From contig JAGPNK010000005.1 in assembly GCA_020746835.1 (NCBI GenBank), forward strand, positions 1,364,001 through 1,428,000: a stretch of 64,000 nt of DNA. Direction: 5' to 3'. Below, piece by piece: positions 11,801 to 20,665 of the stretch. The DNA is from Stachybotrys elegans (lineage: Eukaryota; Ascomycota; Sordariomycetes; Hypocreales; Stachybotryaceae). The notes beneath the pieces are model-generated. The model did not search any database, was not told the DNA's origin, and worked only from the letters and a program-made list of their open reading frames with translations. How positions within the stretch are numbered: the first letter of the stretch is position 1; the number at the start of each line of letters is the position of its first letter. The position numbers were made by a program, and so were the translations under genes.

Positions 11801-13388
11801 GGCAAAGACTGCTCAAATGGTAACATAAAACACCCAGGAAGTATCGCTTATGTGACTGTCGACCCGATAAAGACTTATGGAAGAAGTGAAGATGGGGAAG
11901 GACGGAAGAGGCTGTTTGCAGAGAGGTGAACGCAAGAGGGGATGTTGTTGAAGGGGCAGAGGGTGGAAGTGATCAAGGTTGGCCTTGAGAAGGGTGTTGA
12001 GATTGAGAATGTGCTCCGCGGGCTGTTGGTGTAGGTTATGAATGAGGCGTGCACGAGGCCGCCGCTCATTGACAGCTGAACCACAATAGGCTGCACAACA
12101 GGCAGCGGCCGACCATGCTGTCTTCCGATGCACGAGTCCGTGATTCACCACATGTCTTGGTGACTCCGAGTTGGGGCTGAATTACACTCAAGTCATCACA
12201 ACTATGAGCATCGGCCCATGCATGGCACCATAGTCCCGTCATCTCATGTTCATGAGAGCAGTACTGCGTGGCTTTTTGCATCTGCTCTGGGTCGCAAAAA
12301 GCGAGATATACTCCCCAAGGGCCTTCGGGCACTGCCGTCATCGGCACATGGCAATCTCCGGTCCTCTAACAATCCTTCCATGGGAGGGGCAGTCTCAAGC
12401 AAGCGACAAACGAGAAACAACTTACGCGTTGGTGGCCCTGTGGCTTGTAGGGTCCTGGCGAACAGCCTCCTCCTTGTCTTCATCGTCGCTGTTTCTTCGA
12501 GTCGTCGGGACGGAGCGGGAGGGCAGCTGCTGCTGCATTGGCGCAGGATCGTCAAAGCCGAAGCGGTGCATCATGCCGTTAGGCGGAGATGTCAATTGCG
12601 AGCCGGAGCGGCCCGGGCGGTTGAACAGGCCGGGAGGGGAGGTCAAGCTGGATGTCGAGTAGCGATTCGGTCGGGAGAACATGGACGGGAAGCCAGAGGA
12701 ATCGCGATACTCGGGAGGTGTAGTGGGCTCGGATTGATGACCACCGAATCGGGTCATCTCTTCCTCCATCTGCGCCAGTTCCAGCGCTTCTTGCCGTTGT
12801 TTTTGGTCCAGCTTCTGCATCTCCAGCTCGAAGCGCCGCCGCTGCTCCCTGATGCGCTCATATTCGAGCTTCTTCTTCTCTATCTAGACGGGCTGTTAGC
12901 GTCTACGGTCGCGACATGTTTTTTTTTTTACTGTTATGCTGTTGGAACGGCGCGCGACGCCGGCGGACAGATCCGCCATCGGGAGGTCCAGCATGGGGAA
13001 CGGTGGTGTTTCGGCGAGCACGTACCAACTGGACTTTATGCATAGTCTGTCGCGGGAATTGTCAGCAAAATTCATCGGCTAGGGCACGTCGTCTGGCCCC
13101 GGGACATGGCGAGACACCGAGGGGAAAAGAACCCTGGGAGTATATCGAATCGATTCCACGCACCTGGTAGTCTGAAGCGGGCTCGGGGCCGCGCAGAGGG
13201 GATGTCATGGAGGTCAGCGTCGGCACACGGCCAGAGTCGGTAGTAAATCGTCGAGGGAGGTTGGAGCGCGGATCGTGGGTCGAAACCGGGGGTGGCAGGC
13301 GTGAGCCATTGCGAGAGGGCGAGGCGAGGGGATTCATGGTGCTATCGTTCCTGGGGGAAAGCTGAGAGCGAAATCGCAAGTCGTCCAT
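8873..13388 (-). CDS. Pumilio/PUF-family RNA-binding protein
   Basis: Six exons on the minus strand: 13388-13164, 13046-13026, 12883-12426, 11738-11564, 11130-10251 and 10197-8873. Every phase closes, giving about 1027 residues. The N-terminus (MDDLRFRSQLSPRN) is disordered. A Lys/Glu/Arg-rich coiled coil (KKKLEYERIREQRRR) follows the 21-nt second exon, then FLFGDDEPHAMP and a long Asn/Ser/Gln-rich linker. Exon 6 holds eight PUF repeats. Their base-contacting triplets, in order, are C-R-Q, N-Y-Q, T-R-Q, N-H-Q, C-C-Q, N-Y-Q, S-N-E and N-Y-Q. By the PUF code this reads 5'-UGUANAUA, as in human PUM1 and yeast Puf3. Such proteins bind 3' UTRs and recruit deadenylases. Introns 3 and 4 are long (687 and 433 nt). 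The start is the ATG just downstream of a hexamer repeat; in-frame codons extend further upstream, so an earlier start cannot be excluded. Confidence 0.92.
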
Positions 13389-13422
13389 GGGCAGAATCGA
13401 GGGCGACGAGGACGAGGACGAA

Positions 13423-13458
13423 GACGGCGACAGCGACAGCGACAGCGACAGCGATGGA
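13423..13458. repeat. GACAGC hexamer microsatellite in the PUF leader
   Basis: About five imperfect GACAGC units lie immediately upstream of the predicted PUF start codon and would be in the mRNA leader. On the minus strand they read as Ser/Leu-rich codons in frame with the gene, so they could be translated if an upstream start is used. Confidence 0.6.
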
Positions 13459-16400
13459 GGCGGCACAGGAGACGACAGGGTAAAACAACACTCGTACACG
13501 CCGAATTGGCCAACGCGGGTGGTGGTCTAAAACGCTGCAGACATGAAGTGAGCGGAAGACGGCGCACGAGGCGGGCAGGAAGAAGGGAAGCAAAAGCGAA
13601 GCGCAGATAATAGGACACGATGAGAGACAGGACGAGGCGGGGTGATGAGTGAGGTCTGTGGGCGACAAGCGAGGTTGTGGTTCTGGCCCAGGCGTGGCAT
13701 GGCATGGCATGGCGTCCAATGGGGCTCGACAACGACAATAGGCGGTCTGGTAGGTTGGTTTCGGGGAGGGGTGTGGGTAGGTTTTAGGGGCAAGCCCAGC
13801 CAGGTCAGGGCATGTTGCTGTTGCTCCTCCTCATGCTCATGCTCCTCCCTCTCCCTTTGGATCCATCTTGTGGACTCGTCCCATGTGTTCCCGACTATGT
13901 TCATGCTCTCGGGTGGCCATTCAAGGGCAATGGTCCATCTTTACTAAGCCGACTTCCCACCTCCGGCATGCCATATTTCTCTCTGGCTGAATAGTTGTGG
14001 AGGGGAGGGAGGCGGAGGAGGAGGAGACGAGTCTCGGGGGCTTCGCTACCGTTTCCCGTTACTGTTATTGTTGCCGTGCACATGTATTATCGCCATAGCC
14101 GCCGTCTTCCCACTGGACGAGTAGCCTTGCTACGGTCGCCTCTGAGGATGCCTATGTCTATGCCAGCGCCTGGTCTTTGTGCGCACTGCCCTCACGGTGC
14201 GATGCCATCATCGCGTGGTGGGGGAGACAAAGGAAAGAGGGCCAAGGGCAGCACGCAGAAGGAGGGGCATGTTAAGGGTTCTCTGACGTGATGATGGGTC
14301 GGCATACAGATAGGAGGCTGCTGATGCTGTGTGTGTGTGCGCGCGCCTGTCTGTGCCTGTGCCTGGGCCTGGGTGGATATCCATACGCGGTACGTACCTG
14401 CGATAGTGATTATGGTGGTGGGAAATGGAATGCAACGTTAGTTTTGATTCGCACTCGTATTGTCGTTGCAAGGGATAGATGCTGCGTCTGTCTGTGGTGC
14501 TTCGGGTTTCTTTCCGTATCGCCTGCGTCGACGCACGAGGCTGATCTTGCCGACCGCTCTTTTGCCACAGCCAAAAGGATATAATATAATGTGATGGATG
14601 TGTATTCAGGCCGGTGTCCGAACGACGAGCAAGGTGAGACAAGTATGGAAATACGGGCGTCGTATCGCGTCCAGGGTGTGATGCGTTGGCTGCCGGTCGC
14701 AGCGGCTGCCGAGAAAGGCAGAGAGAATGAATGCTACCTGCACCTGCGCCTGCAGATGTCTGCTCTGGCAGCGGTGATCTTGTCTGAAGCAACGGCGTTG
14801 GTGATTCGAAGGAAGCGAGGTAATATTACAATTATTAAATACCAGGTAGAAGAGATGGACAAGAAAAAAATGTAGCAGCCTGTTCTTGTTGAGTCCAACA
14901 TTTCTTTTTAACCAGGCAGAAAACTAATTCTCTCGTATCTTCTGACGTAGCAATAAGGTTGCCCTTAGGCAGGCACGATGGAACCTTATTGCTCAGACTT
15001 CCATCCATGTCTTTATGTTGCCCTATCGAGCGTCCACAGGTTCTACCTATATACGCATATTCTTGCAGGTGGGTTACCTAGCCCTACAGGGCGTGAATAT
15101 CATGCCTTGAGCATCTTCTCCTCCTTTTCCTTATTCTTCGGAGGATGGGCAGATGATCTAGCCGAGTCAGTGGCAAGGAAGGCCAAATTGCTCGCCGACC
15201 AAAAGAGGCTTGACTGCACAAGGCGCACGGTATGGACGTGGACGGGTGAAAAGCCGCAAAAGGAATGCCGATGACCCCTGGTCTAGCGTCCAATCGCTCT
15301 TGGCTAGCGATCCGATAACACCAGAGGCGAAAGGTGAGCTGGCCATGCGCCATCACCTCAGCCGTTTCCAGCTCATTCACCATTCGGTCCGGACATTGGG
15401 CTGGGGGAATACAGACAGCTAGCGGGTATGCCGGTACTGAAACGATCTGTTGGCCTGTGTCCCATGGGTTCCTTTGCTTTTTGCTCTTGATGTTCTTGTT
15501 TTTTTTCTTGTCAGGTCATAGAGTAAAAACCACTTAAGGTACTTATGCTGAGACAAATCCCCCACTGACATCTTACCCGAAGAACCGGATGGTTGCCACA
15601 GAGAGAGCCACATGCCCAGACTTGTACAACACACTGTCACACAAGCAATTCAAGCCAACATGCTGCACAGCGAGTTTGTATGTATATACATACGTAGTTG
15701 TATGTCAACTCGCACTCGCACAACAAGCGTGGCTCTCTCGATCAGGGGTCTCGTCTTGCCTTGCGCAAGCTTGCATCTCCGAACATGTGGATGCGAGAGT
15801 GGCTTAGTCCCCTCCGAGGCCTGTCCCTGCCACTAAGTGAAGCTCAGGGGAGAAAAAGCTTCTAGCGCCTCGCCGTCCGTGTTGAGCCTCCAGCCTAGCA
15901 GGCCCACGATATCAGATTTTTGTTTCCTCCATATACTTGGGCTACCCTCGTTGCCAGGGAGGGAGGGGGCGGATGGCTCTGAAATTTTTTCTTCCGTGCT
16001 TGATCTGCAGTGTGGGAATTTCTTTGCCTTGTAACCAACGGGGTCACGACACTTGGTGCCATTTCCACTTATACCCAGACAGACGACACTCGGCTTCCCG
16101 AGGTACTTTGCTTCTTCGTTTTCTTTTTTTTTTCTCCCGGGGCTCTGGCAGACCCAGAGAACTGTGACTCATGGGGCTGCCACTTGACGGAATGGCTTGC
16201 ATATCGCCAGCGCCATTATGCAGACTTGCTGTCGAGCCCAGTCCCGTCCTGCCCGTCTTGCCTGGCTTGCTCGGTTGATAGCCGCCTGGCTCCGCCATAT
16301 TCGTCTGCTGATTGGCCAATCATCGAATTCGTCCTAGTAAGGTGATGCGTCTCCCAATTAAGTGATTCCTTTGATGGCGGAGCGGTTAGGGGGGATCCTG

Positions 16401-17255
16401 GTCCGACGGCCAGGATGAGGAGCGGACTGGACGCTGACTTTTGTCCTTGGGCTCTCGCTCGACGGATCCTCCCCACCGCTGGGACGAAGCCCAACCGCCT
16501 CACTACCACCCGTTAGGCAGGCAAACAGGCGTATGAGGGCGAGAAAGGATGCGAATTTTGGTACGCGAAATCATGGCACCAAGGGCCATATGTCGCCATC
16601 CCGAAACCCTGACTGAGTCAACCTGGTTACGACATGACCAGGTGGAGAGAGACAAGGAGCGGTATCGGCATCGACATCTCCAGGACCTAGTTTCTTCTAT
16701 TTCAGCTGCTGTGAGACATGGCGGGAGAAATGCTCACTTGTGCTGTCATAGTGCGTGATGTGCTTCCGTGGTCCCCCCGCTTTCCCCGCGCCGAAAAGGC
16801 CCTTCCTGAGGTGATTTAATCAGGCAATGCGCGGCATACGCAACTCGGTACCCCCGACCGCCAAGCCAGTGGCGCGTCCGGTTCAGGTAATGACTGAAGG
16901 TGGACAAGTTGCGGGAAGCAGATCTCAAGCGCCCGCCTGTGCTTTCTTGATGGCAATATGCAAGTGGCCTCCCTGTCCCGCAACGCTGCTCGAGCGAGTA
17001 TGAGCCTGTCGCCGTCCTCTTCCTTTCTTTTATTTTCTTTCTTTTCTTGTCTTTGGTCAGCAGCGCGTCCCGTTTTGCCATTTCAGGTTTGAAAGAGACA
17101 ACCAGATAGCGCCAGTCTGCCAGTCCTGTGACTGCTCCATCACAAGTCGCCCATGCCTCGCTTGTTCTCCAGGTCTCTGCAGTAGGGTGGTTGATGGGTC
17201 TAGGGATCCAGAACCCTTGGCGGGGTTTCGTTTCAGCACGCTGGCTCGCTCCGCA
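13459..17255. other. 3.8-kb region without a recognisable gene
   Basis: It contains the PUF promoter and mixed low-complexity sequence, including GTGTGTGTGCGCGCGCC near 14,332 and a TGTATATACATA palindrome near 15,680. The ORFs present (the longest is 14208-14792 on the minus strand) lack recognisable domains, splice structure or consistent codon bias. No tRNA or 5S rRNA box pattern was seen. Confidence 0.4.
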
Positions 17256-18169
17256 CTAATGGTTAGGGCTGTGCGTTGCATCTACCCTGGATTGAATGCG
17301 CTCTCTTTGCTTTCTGAATCCTAAATGACCTGCTACCTTTGTCTCTGACCTGTGACCAGCGTCACAAACGTCAGGCTCGATGTCGTTGGCCTCGTCTGAT
17401 ACTGCATCGCTGCTATCACCAGCTTCGTCGTTGAGGCTTGTGTCTGTCTTGAGCTTTTTCGCAGGACGCCTGGGAGCTGGAGCACTGCGCCGCTTGCCCC
17501 TGGTCGCGGCTTCTGCCTTGCGCGCGCTGCCCTTCTTCACTGACGTCCGCATGTCCTTGGGCACGATGCCGCCGGGGTACTTGTTGTTGGATACCACTAG
17601 GTGGAGGGTGCTGGTGAGATGCGTCTTATCAAGGAACAGCCTGAACTTGCTGCCATCGGTGGTGCGCATGTGAGAAACGCTACGTCGTAGAACCATTGCG
17701 AGTTCAGGGTTTGCGTCAGCCCATTCATGCCATTCCCCAGGAAGGAACTGCTCGTCAAAGTCTGTCATTCCCATCAGGGCACCAGCAAGTTGGACAGCAG
17801 TCGGTCCCTCAGCAGCAGCATTGGTAGTATTGGAGCAAGCCTTAATAAAAGCTCGGTATAATCCATCGGACGCAGTGAAGTATTTGTAGGAGGCTTTCGG
17901 AGGCATCTAGATGTATTAGATGTTAGTAAATGCTGTGAAATATGATGCCAAAAGAACATAGCGTGGACATAGCATAGACACGATGAGATGAAAAGAAGTG
18001 CTGATGCTAGCTTGTATAATACTCGCCTTGTTGTTTGAATGCAAAGTGAGCTTTGGTCTTTGTATTTACTTCGCGATGATATAAGGCTGTAGATACTCGT
18101 GATGTACTCTGTGCCTTCTCGGGTGGTGATAAATGAGAAAAGGTAAACAGGTGTAGAATATCGCTGCAA
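17256..18169 (-). CDS. unrecognised repeated-family protein, copy 1 (C-terminally truncated)
   Basis: I do not recognise this family. Exon 2 (17906-17256) encodes MPPKASYKYFTASDG, then PTAVQLAGALMG, EQFLPGEWHEWAD, LAMVLRRSVSHMRT, NNKYPGGIVPKDMRTSVKKG and a Lys/Arg-rich, then acidic tail. The sequence just before exon 2 has a branch-like CTAAC and an AG acceptor. A phase-0 GTATTA donor after 18023 joins an upstream exon ending SLCIQTTRR, paralogous to the exon 1 end in the 30.6-kb copy. The true start may therefore lie upstream, where the frame runs into a microsatellite. The C-terminal domain of the other copies (HPVAKLLGI motif) is missing and the last ~35 residues are unrelated. The basic-then-acidic tail suggests a nuclear protein, but no function is assigned. 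Confidence 0.5.
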
Positions 18170-18174
18170 AATGC

Positions 18175-18360
18175 TAGAAGGCGAAGAAGGCGAAGAAGGC
18201 GAAGAAGGTGAAGAAGGTGAAGAAGGTGAAGAAGGTGAAGAAGGTGAAGAAGGTGAAGAAGAAGAAGAAGAAGAAGAAGAAGAAGAAGAAGGAGAAGGAG
18301 AAGGAGAAGGAGAAGGAGAAGGAGAAGGAGAAGGAGAAGGAGAAGAGAAAGAAGAAGAAT
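18175..18360. repeat. GAAGAAGGT / GAA / GGAGAA microsatellite
   Basis: About nine GAAGAAGGY nonamers pass into pure GAA triplets and then GGAGAA hexamers over ~185 bp. All are purine-only on the + strand. It abuts exon 1 of family copy 1. Read on the minus strand it gives Ser-Pro-Ser repeats in frame with that exon. Confidence 0.9.
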
Positions 18361-18384
18361 AAAATTAATGCTTGAGGATATTAT

Positions 18385-18560
18385 GAACCAAGAGAAATTA
18401 TAGCCTGCACGACTCGCGGCGTTGTGCGGGGATGAAGACCTGCTTGACGATAATTAGAGGTTGGTGTTGAGGTGGAGATGCGAGGTGTGAGGTCGGAGGT
18501 GTTCAATGACTTGATCCAGCTGGCAGGTGTGTGCACTCCAGTACCTAAGCGGCAGTAGGT
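18385..18560. repeat. diverged duplicate block, copy A
   Basis: This ~170-bp block is similar to 19235-19400 in the same orientation. Shared stretches include GAAGACCT, GGTGTTGAGGTGGAGA and the CAGGTGT segment that follows. Between the two copies lie T-rich simple sequence (about 18930-18978, after a run of C) and a possible 63-codon ORF. No gene is seen in the remainder of 18361-19480. Confidence 0.55.
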
Positions 18561-19009
18561 GTTCTAGCAAAGAAAAAAAATATACCAAATGCGAGAAGAC
18601 AAGACATATCCGCATGATAATTGTCCTTCGGTTATGCCATTGATCGTCATCTTGTATGACGACTCTGCTTCCGCGAATATGCCTTCATCTTGCGACTCAA
18701 TGTTTTCCAAGGATTGACGTGGCAGGGCTTTACACCATGTTACTGAGCGGCAAATGCGAAGGAGGTTGGGTATAATAAAAATTTACTCTTCTGTGATCTA
18801 ATGCCATACTAGATCCTCCCTGCCCCATGATGGGTTGTGAAAAACCGCACTCCTGTAAAACCGAAGCATACTGGCCTGTCCTGCGCTATGACAGCGTAGC
18901 AATCATCGCTTAAGAGCCATTGAACCCCCCCCCTTCCAAATTTTTATTTTTTTATTTTTTTTTATTTTTAAAAAAATAACGCCGAGCCCATCAAGTGAAT
19001 ACCTCTATC

Positions 19010-19186
19010 ATGCTGCCAGCAGATGAACACCGTAGACCCCTAGCCATTCTCATATTCTTGGGTGTACAGCTGGAGACTCCGAAAGATAGCCTGTCGATGC
19101 CCACGAATCTCATCGTCAGCATGGCCCTGTGTCTCGTCATCGTCGCAGGACTTGTGCGCTCCAACATCCATGTGAACTTAAAGTGA
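19010..19186 (+). CDS. possible very short membrane-segment ORF
   Basis: A 58-codon frame from the ATG at 19010 has one hydrophobic stretch (LIVSMALCLVIVAGLV) and ends NIHVNLK. Its last bases overlap a segment that is repeated at 20355-20415. It could be a gene fragment or chance. No homology is recognised. Confidence 0.15.
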   Translation: MLPADEHRRPLAILIFLGVQLETPKDSLSMPTNLIVSMALCLVIVAGLVRSNIHVNLK

Positions 19187-19234
19187 CCGAGACCTGTTGA
19201 TGTTGATGTAGTTGTAGATGTTACTTGCGAGATA

Positions 19235-19400
19235 TTATATATCGTGAAAAAGTGAATTTGGACGATTTGCGGCGGTGGTAGGAAGAGAAGACCTATTTGG
19301 TGATGATTGAGGGAAGGTGTTGAGGTGGAGAAGTGAGGTGCTCACGAGATCTTTATTCTCTGCGGCTGCCAGGTGTAGGCACCTCTCTTTGTCACTGGCT
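19235..19400. repeat. diverged duplicate block, copy B
   Basis: It is the direct-orientation partner of 18385-18560, with interrupted identity over ~165 bp. It lies immediately left of the tandem array at 19480-19893. Confidence 0.55.
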
Positions 19401-19479
19401 GGCACCTTTAAAAAATTAATATTGATTGCGAAAAAGGAAGAGGAAGAAGGCATTAGACAAGGGCAACAGACTGAATACT

Positions 19480-19893
19480 ACGGTAGCTATTATTTTTCGC
19501 AGCATGATGATTTCTTTCCTCGCGATATATACCTGCTCTATTATATATCCTGGGAATAACAGGACGACAGGGCAGGACAACAAGATAACAGGACAACAGG
19601 ACAGCCCTTATTATTCGCATTATAGTAATTTCTTTCCTCGCGATATATACCTGCTCTATTATGTGTTCTAGGGACAACAGGACGACAGAACGACAGAACG
19701 ACAGAACGACAGGACAACAGGATAACAGGACGACATAACAACCCTCATTGTTCGCACTATCGTTATTTCTTTCCTCGTGATATATACCTGTCTACCATAT
19801 ATGGATACTGAAGATTGATCCAATCTTAATTGGTCCTGATGTGACAACCCTCGTTGTTCGCATTATGCTGATTTCCTTCCTCGCGACACATAC
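19480..19893 (-). repeat. tandem array of ~100-130 bp units with splice-donor-like cores
   Basis: Four units share, on the minus strand, CAGGTATATATCGCGAGG followed by AAAGAAAT, TGCGAA and a TGTC motif. Two inter-unit spacers are filled by a minisatellite of TGTCGTTC/CCTGTTGTC words. The first unit (right end) directly follows the family exon-1 fragment at 19894-19998. Three degenerate units of the same family lie inverted at 24476-24790. Confidence 0.75.
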
Positions 19894-19998
19894 CTGTCTT
19901 GATATGCAGATGTGGGATTTCCTGTTCATGTGCCCCAATGGGATACAGACCAGCGAATTCAACAATTCCCCCTCTAATAATAAAGACAACATCGACAT
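19894..19998 (-). pseudogene. exon-1 fragment of the unrecognised repeated family
   Basis: On the minus strand an ATG at 19998 opens MSMLSLLLEGELLNSL, then VCIPLGH and finally ISRQ at a phase-0 GTATGT donor. The VCIPLGH segment and the ISRQ donor match exon 1 of the copy at 29.5-30.7 kb (ACIPLGH, ISRQ). DNA similarity with 30651-30730 extends over ~85 bp. No exon 2 follows before copy 1 at 17.9 kb, so this looks like an orphaned first exon, or the first exon of a gene now disrupted by the tandem array. Confidence 0.55.
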
Positions 19999-20354
19999 TG
20001 AGAAAAGCTTAACTCTTGTGGCTGTGGCGATGCCAATGTCAAAATTTCCCAGCCCCCTGTCGCAATTGGTCAGGAACTTTGTCGATGATGCGACATCAAG
20101 GTTTTCTATTACTGCAGAATGGCTTCCGGTGACTCGATCTGCCGCTGGCTTGATGGCTTTGGGCGGGTGACTGCCACATATACACTTGAGTGTCTGAAGT
20201 CGTGAAGGTCCAAATCTTATGAATGCGGGCTGCCTACGACTTCGGAAGATCCGAAAAGAAACCCGACTGTTGGGATTGTCGTCATGGGATGACAGGCAAA
20301 AAAAATCAATCTTTGTAACCCGCAGGCCCTATGGAGAACCAGGCATACAGCTCT

Positions 20355-20415
20355 TAGATCAATGTCCATGTCAAGTTAAAGTGGCCGAGACCTGTTGATG
20401 TAGTTGTAGATGTTG
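20355..20415. repeat. short dispersed duplicate (second copy at about 19165-19220)
   Basis: Both copies contain GAGACCTGTTGATG followed by TGTAGTTGTAGATGTT and are preceded by similar sequence (ATGTCAAGTTAAAGTGGCC versus a close variant). They are in the same orientation, about 1.2 kb apart, and bracket the repeat array. The bases from here to 20665 are the Pol III subunit promoter and leader. Confidence 0.65.
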
Positions 20416-20665
20416 GTTGACACGTGATCGGCCGATCGTCCCCCACCATTCTAAAACTCGCTGCACTGTTGACCTTGCAGGCCGGACCTTCAATGGCGAC
20501 AGCGGCCCCACCACCACCTTTCTCTCTGCCTATCGCGGGGCACAACTTTTTTCTGTGAGCGATCGCAACAGCACCTCAACCAGAGCATCACCACAGGCTT
20601 CCGCGCCCGCAAATACCCGTAACCTGGTCGCAGCTTCATGTCTGGATCGCGGTGACATCGCAGAG

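Noticed and set aside
14208..14792. 194-codon minus-strand ORF
   Set aside because: No domain, no splice context and random-looking composition over simple-sequence DNA; not supported as a gene.
18020..18026. GC-AG introns in family copies 1 and 2 (GCGAGT, GCAAGT)
   Set aside because: A phase-0 GTATxx donor three or four bases further gives the correct frame in all copies, so a GC donor is not needed.
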